Source: Stromatinia cepivora (lineage: Eukaryota > Ascomycota > Leotiomycetes > Helotiales > Sclerotiniaceae). From it: 64,000 nt of DNA. Position numbers and translations under genes: made by a program. Location of the stretch: positions 1,736,001-1,800,000 of the forward strand of contig RCTD01000007.1 of the NCBI GenBank assembly GCA_014898415.1, given 5' to 3'. Below, one piece after another: positions 12,010 to 21,247 of the stretch; the stretch's first letter is position 1, and each line of letters opens with the position of its first letter. Under the pieces are notes generated by a model that searched no databases, was not told where the DNA came from, and worked only from the letters and a program-made list of their open reading frames with translations.

Positions 12010-12033
12010 AATAAATAAATAAATAAATAAAAT
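12010..12033 (+). repeat. Tetranucleotide microsatellite (AAAT)n
   Basis: About five to six AAAT/ATAA units in a non-coding stretch. No function is evident. Confidence 0.9.
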
Positions 12034-12200
12034 CTCCTTCCTCTCCTCCACTACCCCCAAGAAACTAAGATACCACTCCATCCCCATCGCCACGTGTTTA
12101 CAAAACCCCTTCTTCCCTATAAATCCCAACCCCTATCCCGAATAAATCAACCATACAATCGTACAATCGTAAAACTGTACCCCCACACTACTCTATCCGA

Positions 12201-12230
12201 AGATACTGCAGATACTGCAGATACTGCAGA
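12201..12230 (+). repeat. Nine-base tandem repeat AGATACTGC x3
   Basis: Three perfect copies of AGATACTGC plus a partial copy, followed by GACACAAAAG. The tract lies in the 3' flank of the aldolase gene. Confidence 0.9.
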
Positions 12231-12660
12231 GACACAAAAGACGATGGTGGCGCATTATGTAAACGTTCTACTAGGTATTTAGACGAATTTAGAGGAGCTA
12301 CTCGAGTACCATGTGAACAGATCACATCTAATCAGATCCGAATTGGTGGTATAATTTATTTCCGAGAGATTTTTGTGACTTTGCTTAGGTACCTAGTTGT
12401 TTAGGGCGGAAATGTTCGACTTGGGTTTTTGCGTGTGATGATCTGGAAGATGAGATGAGGTGGTGACAAGAATGGGATGTTATGGAATGGATAATTTTTA
12501 AATTTGAAGGGTGTTTGTTGAAGTTGTTTATGATGATGGCTTTAGATTTTAATCTTTTGGTCTTCTGGTAGCTATTTACAATGGATTCCCGTAAATACAT
12601 TTACCATTTCCATTTTCATTTCCTTCCCATCGCATCCCGCTCTACCCACTCATCATAGAA

Positions 12661-13638
12661 CTAAAGAGTCTGCTCCAACTCCAGTAATTCTGAAAACTCA
12701 TCATTCATCGCCACCAATGCCTTCTTCTCAGGTAATGCACATGGTTTCCTAGGCAATCCACCATATCCATAATATCTCTCCAGCGCAACCTTCACACTAA
12801 CAAAGCCCCCCTTAATAGCCACCCAATCTCCCCTCGCAACGATTGCTTGTAATTCCCTCGCTTCTTTTAGCTTTCCTTCCTCGAAAAGTCTCATGACTTT
12901 TACGCATGCTTTAGGTGCCAAGTTGGCTAATCCGGCAATCACTCCATGGCCTCCTACTACCATGGTTTGTAAGATGAAATCTGCAGAACCGCCAGTGGTG
13001 AGGAAAGATGGTTTGGCAGATGCGGCAATACGTGCTAATTTTCCCGTATTTCCACACGTGAGTTTTACACCCACGATATTGGGGTGAGTAGAGAGTGTAA
13101 GAATGACATCGGAAGTGAGATCAAGTCCTCCTTGTGCTGCAGGGTAGTTGTATATGATGATGGGAATTGGACTTGCATCAGCAATTTGCGTGAAGAAATC
13201 TAATATGCGTTGTGGGTTCAGAAGTGATGCGTAATAACTGGGTGGGAGAACAATTGCATAGTCCCCGCCTGACTCTTTGGCTTCTTTGCAGAGTTCAATG
13301 GTTTCCTTCACGGATTGAGTACCGCAGCCTACGATGATAGGCATGGATGATGCTCCTGCTTCATCGAGAGCTTTGCGTGTAGTGGACGTGATGAGCGAGC
13401 GTTCAGAATGTGTGAGATGAACTGCTTCACCGTTTGAGCCATGGGTAAGGAGACCTGCAATACCAGAAGTGGCAAGTCTGGAAGCATGTTTGGCGACTGT
13501 TGATGTGTCGACTTCTTCAGAGTCTGGATGGAAGAATGCCACAGTTGGAACGTATATTCCTTGAACCAACGGACGATGTCCAGTTACAATGCCATTCCCA
13601 TTTGCATAAGATTGTGAGGCAGTCATTGCGTTTGGCAT
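12661..13638 (-). CDS. DHDPS/NAL-superfamily class I aldolase
   Basis: A single exon of 325 residues, the usual length of the family. The TIM-barrel markers are in place: GSNGE at 67-71, YNYPA with the catalytic tyrosine near 163-165, and VGVKLTCGN with the Schiff-base lysine at 192. Fungi make lysine by the aminoadipate route, so a lysine role (DapA) is unlikely. Fungal members include L-threo-3-deoxy-hexulosonate aldolase (LGA1/GaaC, D-galacturonate breakdown) and 4-hydroxy-2-oxoglutarate-type aldolases, which split a 2-oxo acid into pyruvate (or a pyruvate analogue) and an aldehyde. The true substrate cannot be read from sequence. In Aspergillus gaaC sits next to the reductase gaaA, but no such partner lies here. 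The first ATG is used; MTASQS four codons later is also possible. Confidence 0.85.
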   Translation of the reverse strand: MPNAMTASQSYANGNGIVTGHRPLVQGIYVPTVAFFHPDSEEVDTSTVAKHASRLATSGIAGLLTHGSNGEAVHLTHSERSLITSTTRKALDEAGASSMPIIVGCGTQSVKETIELCKEAKESGGDYAIVLPPSYYASLLNPQRILDFFTQIADASPIPIIIYNYPAAQGGLDLTSDVILTLSTHPNIVGVKLTCGNTGKLARIAASAKPSFLTTGGSADFILQTMVVGGHGVIAGLANLAPKACVKVMRLFEEGKLKEARELQAIVARGDWVAIKGGFVSVKVALERYYGYGGLPRKPCALPEKKALVAMNDEFSELLELEQTL

Positions 13639-14426
13639 TTTAGAGAATCTTACAAGTTGATGATCGTCTCGAGAAATATAAGCATGAAAATGAAAGAGGT
13701 TGAAAGAAGAATTTACAAATACAAAACAGAAGTAAGCGAAAGTCTAAATCTAGCCTCGGACGACTGGAATTGGAACTATCCATATCTCAAATCTTGTTCA
13801 TCACCTACGTACAAGCACACCACAGCGAAGGCAACCGCATCAACAAATCATATTCCAGAATTACTACCACCAATTCCCAATATCTCAAGTTCGAGTATGT
13901 ACTTACTACTTAGTGTCCGGTGCCACTTCTCCATGCAAATACGGCCCCCACGTCTTATGAGCACGCGTATGATTAGCAAGAGTGGATATCACGTTTTGGA
14001 GGAAAGTGATGATTTTGGTTGAGAGATAATGGAAAGAACCTCGGTCTCAGATCATACCCCACACCTTAGTAAGACCTGCTGACCCCCACACTTAGTATTA
14101 TTTTAGAGTTTGATGATACGATTGAGCAAGTAAAAGATCTAACATGGAGTAGTGGGGGAGATCTAGTGCGGGGCAGAAGTAGAAAATCATATGAGCGATA
14201 TGATCAGAAGGGTTTGCAAAGTTTTAATGCAGGTGTTATTTCAGTTGTCTCATTGGAATATATCTGATTCTGTATGTAGTAAAAATTGGCGGTAAGACAG
14301 TTAGGGGGTGGTCGTACGAGTATGAAATATTCTGGCTTTGTTGATGTCGTCTTGTTCCTGAAAAGGTCGAAAAGGACAATCTCCGGTGAGAGATTCTGTT
14401 GGTCTACCCTACCTCAACTTGAATCC

Positions 14427-14464
<38 letters not shown>

Positions 14465-14549
14465 ATTATCCAAATTTGGAATCCTGCCGTTTCAGTTTTA
14501 GTATAAGATATGTACTCTGTGTGCACATCAACGCACACATTATATATTA
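13639..14549. other. Intergenic with heptamer repeat
   Basis: About 900 bases. It should contain the promoter of the aldolase gene on the reverse strand. A 121-codon plus-strand frame at 13657-14022 has no recognisable content and overlaps that promoter. A five-copy GGGATAC repeat lies at 14430-14464. Confidence 0.4.
14430..14464 (+). repeat. Heptamer tandem repeat (GGGATAC)5
   Basis: Five perfect, uninterrupted copies of GGGATAC about 85 bases before the interrupted gene at 14550. It is a minisatellite-like tract. Confidence 0.95.
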
Positions 14550-15243
14550 ATGGATGTGGTAAAATCGTACCCTGCGTCGTTAATTCACATCAAGGGATCG
14601 TTGTACCTACATAGAGGCCCGCATCCGGATATGCATGACAGCATCTCGCCAGGCCTCCAGTATGGGGCTAGTAAACCGGACCTCACTTTCCATTTTTACA
14701 CCGACCATGACCAACTTTCCCCACTTGCAGTCGGCGATATCAAACTCTCTGCAAAATGGTCTTACGATCGTTGGAAGTCACCGTCTCTACAAGACCGTGT
14801 GGACTTCCGGCAAGTTTTGGCTCAAATGAACTAATATATGCGCAAGCGGAAATGCAGATACGCAGTTGTCATTACTGAAGTTGAATGTGTTGCCATATAT
14901 CGCGTCCCTGGCTTCGATGGTTGGCTGAAGCTGTCCGAGCCTTTCCCAGTAGATTGGACAGACAATATGAACTCAGACAATAGCGATGTCATGACAGCTA
15001 ATGTAGCTTTGTTAGGATTGTCGTTATGGGCACAATGGGCAGCGGATGCTGAAGAGGAAGAGGTGGAAGAGGAGGATGTAGAATTGGATGACTACTACCT
15101 AGAAGAACCGTCGTCACCCCCCATGCCCTCCTCTCCACCCGTTCGTGGTCATCTTACCTCGGAATATTTGTAAGTCCTTTGCTTTCAAAAGCCTTTAACT
15201 GTGTATATCTACTTATACGATCAGGCCTTCTTCGCAATACTAG
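14550..15243 (+). pseudogene. Nonsense-mutated PD-(D/E)XK nuclease-like gene
   Basis: One frame runs from the ATG at 14550 past a TAA at 14832-14834 and on to 15169. It can then be spliced (intron 15170-15224) to a short last exon ending at 15243. The two halves clearly belong together: the first ends FRQVLAQMN, the second starts YMRKRKCRYAVVITEVE. In fungal proteins of this look the position often holds Gln, so CAA to TAA is the likely change. The LAVGDIKLSAKW segment fits the D-x-K core of the PD-(D/E)XK fold, found in a large set of uncharacterised fungal proteins. An acidic stretch follows near the C-terminus. No canonical intron can skip the stop. Whether the longer first half is still translated is unknown. 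Confidence 0.6.
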
Positions 15244-15287
15244 ATATTCCTCGTCTCTGACTATATATCACGAACTAACTTGATGGC

Positions 15288-15598
15288 TGTCACGGAAAAG
15301 GGCTGTGATCTACGCCATCCTATAGGCTAAGAGCACAGGCTTTTCCCTCTAATCTTATGCTCTTTTAGACCTTGTCGATCTATACGATCGATATATCGAT
15401 CTTAGTATAATACCATTCGAAATCTAGTCCAATCAGGATACTCGTCGACTATACTAGTGCCTATTCAGGCTATATATACATCCCTTGATCCATATAATCG
15501 AAGGCAAATCAATTCAAATTATTATACTCTATTCAATCATATGTATCATCTATTCCCCGATCCCTTCAAAGTGCTCTGCACTCATACTATCCGTGATA
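15288..15598 (+). mobile_element. Solo LTR, probably of a gypsy-type retrotransposon
   Basis: The 311-base stretch starts TGTCACGG and ends CCGTGATA, which are inverted copies except for one C to T change. The five flanking bases are ATGGC on the left (15283-15287) and ATAAC on the right (15599-15603). They match except for two G to A changes, so they look like a decayed target duplication. Inside are a TATA-like GCTATATATACATCCC and several ATCGAT palindromes. No gag, protease or polymerase frame is nearby, so this would be a single LTR left by recombination. Assignment to the gypsy group is a guess from the end sequence. Confidence 0.5.
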
Positions 15599-16310
15599 AT
15601 AACACTTTAATCTATTTTTAAAATATAATAATCTTTTTATAAAAAGAGATAAAACAAAAGTTTCTTTCTACAACGATAAAATTCAGTCGCTCAGAAAAGC
15701 AACATCGCAAGAGCCAATTTGGGTAACAGGTAACAGGAAACGGCGCATCATTGGCTATCAAAGCCAGGAACATGATGCGATGCAAGGGTCCGTCAGGGAT
15801 AAGGGGTATGATTGGAAATCACTTCTAAAATATCTCCTGATCCAACACGGCGTGAACTGCTGTGAGACTTCAAAATTCATATCGGTAGCAAATCATCTTG
15901 TCGAACATAGCTCCGAATCCAAAATGGGGATAAACGTGGGGATAAGAGCGGGCGGGGTATAACTCTCACACCCTCACACTAACACCCAATTATATTCTTC
16001 GCTTTCCTGTCAAATAAATCTGTACAACTTCATGCTCTTCCAAAGAAACTAGGAGCACATATTGAGAAAGAGAGAGCTAATCAGAAGTTGCTTTTTGCTA
16101 CACACGTATTCCTGAACTGAACTAACATAAAATGCTGGATATTTCCTATATCTTATCTTTGCTTTGGCTTCTGATATTTACAATACCATAAGACTGATTT
16201 ACATTTTTGGCATCAAAAAAGTCCTTTGATAGGTATGACTCGGTGTTATTTACCTATAAGACTGCTTGTCTTTCGTTCTCAAGAAGCTTATTGTCAATCT
16301 CGAGTTAGGA
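15599..16310. other. Intergenic, A+T-rich
   Basis: About 700 bases after the solo LTR, strongly A+T-rich at 15600-15660. A 60-codon frame at 15780-15962 has no recognisable content. Nothing else is seen. Confidence 0.4.
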
Positions 16311-16457
16311 ATGACTGCCTTTCTTCCAAATAAGCCCATGGACAGTGTCAACTGTTCTGAGTGCGGATATAACAATATGACCGGGGCCAAAACCTGCGCT
16401 GGGACGAAGCAAGACGGAAGCAAATGCGGCAAGAGGCTTGCTATATTTGTTAAATAG
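16311..16457 (+). CDS. Possible small zinc-ribbon-like protein
   Basis: A 48-codon frame from the ATG at 16311. It contains VNCSECGYNNMTGAKTC and then GSKCGKRL, so a Cys-x2-Cys pair and two later cysteines could bind zinc. The frame is also open a little upstream of the ATG, so a 5' exon may be missing. Length and lack of a known family keep confidence low. It may be a relic. Confidence 0.3.
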   Translation: MTAFLPNKPMDSVNCSECGYNNMTGAKTCAGTKQDGSKCGKRLAIFVK

Positions 16458-16850
16458 AAGAATTTCTTTTCATGTAAGTATCTATTGGCTACCTTAGGAC
16501 GATTTCTAATAGTCTCGACCGTCAAGTATCCACTACTCTGCAGATTAAAATGGCACAATGGAGCGGATTAGGGGCAAGGTTATCTTTGGTTATACCTGTC
16601 AGGAAACAGGACCGGGCTGGTGAAGTGCAGATTGTACAGGAGAGCTAGTGCGTTTACACTAACGCACCCTCACAATTTGATATGGAGGGAAGGAGTTTCT
16701 GGTTTCTTTTGCTCTCCTGTTTAGCCTTCAGTTTAACAATAAAACATGTTATCCGTCGCCTCCCATCAGACCACTTACAGTACCAATCCACCTACTAGAA
16801 AGACTTGAGAAGAAAGAAACAGAAATGTTTTTTTGGTAGCCCTTCACTAC
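16458..16850. other. Intergenic
   Basis: About 390 bases between the small Cys-rich frame and the 3' end of the phosphotransferase-like gene on the reverse strand. No gene, repeat or clear signal is seen. Confidence 0.4.
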
Positions 16851-17780
16851 TTAGTTCTCATTGATCCACCAAGCCATCCACCGCTCTGCAATCTCAGGAA
16901 AACCCTCCTTCTCCAATTGTCTCTGCACCCTCCTTCTCCAATCCACTCTGGATTCTTGGTCATCACCCGGTAGGTCCAACCCGCTTGAGATACAGAATTT
17001 TGTCCTTATCCATTCCTTGGGAACAAATCCGGCTGTTTCCCAGTCAATAATTCCTATTGACCCTTCTACAGCATCCACAATTATATTCCCAGGCCCCAAG
17101 TCGCAATGATAGAAAACAAATGTAGAACAGTCCATTTCTACTTCCTTGCAATTATTCAATAGGTTTTCAGGGCTACAATCATTAGGTAATTGAAGCCGAG
17201 TAAGAAATCGATCCGATAAATGCTGGCCATCGACGCCGCTGATACCATCGCCCTGCCATACTGCCAGCTCTTTGCAGATACCCGCGACTCGAGAAACATA
17301 GTGTTGCTTCATTGCCTCGTCGATATTAGGCCATGCCTCAGTAAGAGTTTTGCCAGTCAATCTACTCAGAATGATACAGTATCGGCCATCATACTCTGTA
17401 TGGTAATGAACATCTGGAATTGCAAAGCTGAGGGGATGTTTTTTGTGAAGGTAGTCTAACGTAACGTGTTCTCGTGTGGCATCAGGATCCAGGATTTTGA
17501 CTTTGCAGAAGGCGTCGCCGATGTTCCACACTGCTGATACTCCACCAGCATCATAGACCATCTCGATGTGGGTCGTGGCTGGCAGGGGTCGAGATGCCGG
17601 TAGTGGGTATGTTGCTTCGGAAACGGCATAAAAGAAACCTTTGCCATCACTCCATGTATAGTTGGATGAGGGGGAGCGTTGTCGAGAGAGAAGGATTCTG
17701 TGCCCAATAACCCAAGAATTTTCGTTAATCTCTTGTATTGATTCGTTAACAGGACAGGCATCATTTGGCATTCTTTCCAT
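16851..17780 (-). CDS. Aminoglycoside phosphotransferase (APH)-like kinase
   Basis: 309 residues from the first in-frame ATG at 17780; the frame is open further upstream but without ATG. The catalytic motif HCDLGPGNIIVD (Brenner HxDxxxxN) and the metal-binding GIIDWETAGF are both present, so the kinase fold looks intact. Fungi carry many such proteins. They share the protein-kinase-like fold and transfer phosphate from ATP to small hydroxylated compounds or, in some cases, proteins. Substrates are mostly unknown, and antibiotic resistance should not be assumed. The C-terminal part (RVDWRRRVQRQLEKEGFPE) is typical of the fungal group. Neighbours give no pathway clue. An upstream coding exon cannot be excluded. 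Confidence 0.8.
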   Translation of the reverse strand: MERMPNDACPVNESIQEINENSWVIGHRILLSRQRSPSSNYTWSDGKGFFYAVSEATYPLPASRPLPATTHIEMVYDAGGVSAVWNIGDAFCKVKILDPDATREHVTLDYLHKKHPLSFAIPDVHYHTEYDGRYCIILSRLTGKTLTEAWPNIDEAMKQHYVSRVAGICKELAVWQGDGISGVDGQHLSDRFLTRLQLPNDCSPENLLNNCKEVEMDCSTFVFYHCDLGPGNIIVDAVEGSIGIIDWETAGFVPKEWIRTKFCISSGLDLPGDDQESRVDWRRRVQRQLEKEGFPEIAERWMAWWINEN

Positions 17781-18408
17781 AATGAGATTCCTAGAGGAAT
17801 AGGAAACACTACTAGGTGAGTCTATATTGGCGTCTCGCTTCAATCTAACCTAAAGAGCATTAGTAGTGTATCACAAAGATTCTGCCCTATGCTTGCTTGT
17901 ATAAGATCACGAGACTTCAATAATTCACTTCTAAATTTAGAAAACTTTGACGGTATGATGGAAATTTGATGAATGTGGATGATAAATTAAACAATAGATC
18001 AATACCGATCTCATCTTTTAAGTTGCCGCAGCGCTCTTGCCTCTCTATCAGCAGTCAATCTCATCCTAACTCGAATCTTCAACACTACGATTAATTACGA
18101 GTATTGTTACTACCTACATCTATCATAGTACTAGGGAAAAATGACCACGCTTCGCCTACCCTTAGCTTTGCAACTTTGGTAAACATTCTTTTCGCATCAT
18201 CCTCTTTTCATTCATCCAGTGCCAAGTACAACAGTGTTACACGTTCGCGGGCGTTGCGAGATATCATCAGACCCCTCATCGAGCTTATAGCCTAGTCGAT
18301 CGGGAATGGGTTACTTACACTTCTTTGTCTAATAATACTCACCCACCGTGAACTCTCTCCCACATATCAAAACACTACTTCATGTAGAAGTTATATTCAA
18401 ACGACACA
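17781..18408. other. Divergent intergenic region, APH-like to methyltransferase
   Basis: About 630 bases between two genes that point away from each other, so both promoters should lie here. No TATA box or repeat stands out. The open frame at 18104-18295 has no recognisable content. Confidence 0.4.
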
Positions 18409-19481
18409 ATGACTTCAGCAGTCGAAGAAGAGTATCTCCTTGATCGAAGTCCTTTAGGCTCCTCCCGGTAAGTTTGAATTATTCAACCATATTTCCAACC
18501 AGAAGCTAAACATTCAAGCCTCTATGTCCTACATTGGCTTTGGCAAAGACTAGCCGGGCATCTTTTGCATTCAAGTATTCCAATCGCGGAAAATATGAAG
18601 ATCGCCGATATAGCGTGTGGAACCGGGTAAGAGTTTTTGTGTCACATACTCATAACACGAAATCGATGTTACTAACAAAACTGGAGAATCTGGCTCATAG
18701 ATTTAGCAAAAGAGCTTAAGGAATCAAACACATACGTACAATTGGATGGTTTTGATATCTCAGCCGCTCAGTATCCTCCGTCCGCATTGCTCCCTTCAAA
18801 TGTCAAATTAGATATCCTTGATATATTCGAATCCATCCCGGAGAAACTAAGGGGACAATATGATGTGATTCACATAAGTCTTCTATGCCTCGTGATCCGT
18901 GATGGAGATCCAAGATCAGTGTTGGACAACCTGTTGACATTACTAAGTTTGTTTCCCGTGCGAAGAAGAGCCGTCCTGTGAATTAAACTGAATGTTGTGT
19001 CCAGAACCGGGTGGTTACATCCAATGGAAAGAAAACGACTTCAGCGAGATTTACTGTACATCTACTAGCCCGGATATATCAGCCAACGACCTCAAAAACT
19101 TAAGAAAATGGGTATATGAAGTTCCGTTGAAGCGATTCCCCAACTTTAAGTATTTCCCCCTCATTCTTTCTCCTCTTCATAATGGTATACTACTGTACTG
19201 TAATCCTAACATCTCATAGATGGATACGTCAACTCAGCTCCATCTTCCAAGAACGAGGAATAACAATTCTCGAAGATCAACTACTCAACCCCGAAGCCGA
19301 TATCGCGTATGCATGGACACTAATGCACATGGATGGTATGAAGGAATTGGTTAATGTGGCAGCAGGAGGTTCGAAAGAGGGAATGGAATTGCATCGACGG
19401 GCGGTTCGGGAGGTACAGCAAGGTGCTTGTCTAAGTATGATGTTGGTGAACGTTGTGGGTAGAAAAGCTGGAGGTGACTGA
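18409..19481 (+). CDS. SAM-dependent methyltransferase, LaeA-like fungal family
   Basis: Five exons: 18409-18467, 18519-18626, 18687-18946, 19005-19149 and 19220-19481, all with GT...AG introns, giving 277 residues. The SAM-binding motif I is IADIACGTGIWIIDLA; YDVIHISLLCLVI and LLKPGGYIQWKEND are the later motifs of the class I fold. The N-terminus YLLDRSPLGSSRLYVLHW and the whole length fit the fungal group that includes LaeA and UMTA-type enzymes. Members act as secondary-metabolism regulators or as small-molecule methylases. Sequence alone cannot say which. No polyketide or peptide synthase lies within the window, so a cluster role is unsupported. The splice pattern is internally consistent in frame across four introns. 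Confidence 0.85.
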
Positions 19482-20203
19482 GGTTTTGTTCGTAGAGGAG
19501 GCATTTCCTATCCTCTGACAATGATAAAGCAATGCGTTAAAACAGGACTAGGAATGGGATAATCAAGGCGTTTAAAGAAGTACCATATCAGCAACGCAAC
19601 TTCCACCAAATACTTTTTGCCGTATTTCCACAGCAATTTGCTGAATAACTTCAAAGCACATTATCGAGTATCTAGCTCTAATCCCACCATACTTTTTACC
19701 CTATCACATTTCAACGCTGAGATAATGAGGATTGTGTATATAATTATGCTTTGAAACATTGGACAAGTACTTCTTGATTCTTGAGTCCGGAATAGCAATT
19801 TGGCACTGTCCTCCCTCATATCTCTCTTTTCGCTAAATATTTTAAATGCTTCCAAAAAAAATACTCTTAAAAATATAGCTTGGCTACTAATGAACTTTTT
19901 GCTCCCCCTCCGCCGAAAAATTGAGCATTTTACACCCATAGCAGTGTTTTAAGATATCAGACGAATACTGGGGTAGGTCGATTGAGAAGTGCGGAAATGT
20001 TTAGATGATCCTATCCTATCATACTTGGATGGAAGCAACTCGATGCAGAATGCTAAAGGCTCAGTTATGCAACAAACTTTTTGCAATGGGACGATTCACT
20101 TGCGATTGTCTCTATAATATTACTAGGTACATATATAGCACCTGATATATCCCAAACCCTCTACCAAATATACATTGCCCAAAATTGATGCTCGCATACT
20201 CTC
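19482..20203. other. Convergent intergenic region
   Basis: About 720 bases between the 3' ends of the methyltransferase and the GGCT-like gene. It holds A+T-rich sequence and no supported gene. Confidence 0.4.
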
Positions 20204-21247
20204 TTATATCTCACCGGAGCGAGTCATTTTTTTCTCATCCCACCTCTTTTCTAAATCCATTTCTTTAATATCATTCTCGGCTTTCCCTTCTATTGTCCTC
20301 TCTCCATCCCCAAACATATCCTTTAGAACTCCATCATATACCACCCAAACGTATCTAAAAAATGTGGCCATTATATTAGCTAGCCAAGCCGGGATCTTCC
20401 CATTCTTATCTGCGAGAACCTTTCCCAGTCCAAGCACCGCCAGAAGAATAGGTAGTAAAGAGGACATAATCAATATTTGCGCCATCTTTTGTTTCATAGT
20501 TGTAGCTGTATATGCTCTAATACCATGCAGATAATTAATATATTCCTCCGGCAGATTATGCTCCTCAGCTCCATCTGTTATTAACTTCAGATATCGCGCA
20601 GATGGTTGCGCATAATTTGGGTCTGGTCGGCAAATACGATTTGCATCTTTGTTGTCGAACGGACAGAGTAAAGTATGTGCTTGGAACGGCGTGCCACTGG
20701 GATTCGGGTCCACGGTCTTGCTACCATCCGGAAGAACGAAACATTGAACTAGTTCATCCTTATATGAAGTGCCGCCTCCTTCCGTAGCGATAATGGTTCT
20801 ATAGTCATCGAGAGTCACTTCGTAGACTACACCAACCAACCCCTTATGCCATCTTGTCTTGTGGTAGTCTTTTGATCGAGGAGAATCTGATTGGTTTTTT
20901 TTGTATTGGCAGTTTGCGAAGCAGGGTTCCGCGTAAGGTATCCCGCATAAGTCGAATGTGAGGTCAATTGCAGGAACATGAACGTTGACTACGCTTAGGG
21001 GTTTGATGCCGCGTTTTCCCTTGAACGTTTCGGCGGAGAGGTTGGAGCCATAGGCTAGATATAGTACGGTCTTCGGTTCTTCTCGGCTCACTGATGTCGG
21101 TGGAAGCAGCGGCGCAGAACTCAATTCTAATCGCGAAGTCGATGTTTGGGGCACCTTGACTGGCTGAGGAACGACTGCCGGTGGTTTGGGGACGTATAGG
21201 TCCCAGAATCTTTGCGGTGCCGCGCATGGTTCCTCGTCGCGCTGCAT
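20204..21247 (-). CDS. Gamma-glutamylcyclotransferase-like protein with C-terminal membrane anchor
   Basis: 347 residues from the ATG at 21247; the frame extends upstream only through non-ATG codons. The GGCT fold is shown by LYLAYGSNLSAETF (substrate loop YGSNL), VVYEVTLDDY and IIATEGGG with the expected catalytic glutamate. The family releases 5-oxoproline from gamma-glutamyl compounds; the fungal relative GliK acts in gliotoxin formation. Unlike soluble GGCT, this protein has two hydrophobic stretches near the C-terminus (around ILIMSSLLPILLAVLGLG and WLANIMATFFRYVWVV) and a charged end, suggesting a membrane-tethered form. No gliotoxin-type cluster surrounds it. The first 70 residues are Pro/Ser-rich and probably disordered. 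Confidence 0.82.
   Translation of the reverse strand: MQRDEEPCAAPQRFWDLYVPKPPAVVPQPVKVPQTSTSRLELSSAPLLPPTSVSREEPKTVLYLAYGSNLSAETFKGKRGIKPLSVVNVHVPAIDLTFDLCGIPYAEPCFANCQYKKNQSDSPRSKDYHKTRWHKGLVGVVYEVTLDDYRTIIATEGGGTSYKDELVQCFVLPDGSKTVDPNPSGTPFQAHTLLCPFDNKDANRICRPDPNYAQPSARYLKLITDGAEEHNLPEEYINYLHGIRAYTATTMKQKMAQILIMSSLLPILLAVLGLGKVLADKNGKIPAWLANIMATFFRYVWVVYDGVLKDMFGDGERTIEGKAENDIKEMDLEKRWDEKKMTRSGEI

Larger units (their letters stand above)
8626..12660. other. Gene-poor 4-kb region
   Basis: No gene can be supported. The region holds a short perfect hairpin and a possible solo LTR (9184-9447), several simple repeats (11761-12230) and scattered short frames that stop often. Around 9575-9650 a short stretch reads like a membrane segment (GGIPDIVGLGGVIKDVVVVG) but has no start codon and no partner exon. 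The stretch 10430-10660 reads partly like a coding relic with stops. Both are probably old remnants. The last 270 bases are the 3' flank of the aldolase gene on the reverse strand. Confidence 0.4.

Noticed and set aside
12661..13638. Dihydrodipicolinate synthase for lysine synthesis
   Set aside because: The fold matches, but fungi use the aminoadipate pathway. A catabolic 2-oxo-acid aldolase is more likely.
16851..17780. Antibiotic resistance gene
   Set aside because: APH-like kinases are common in fungi with unknown substrates. The fold alone does not imply resistance.
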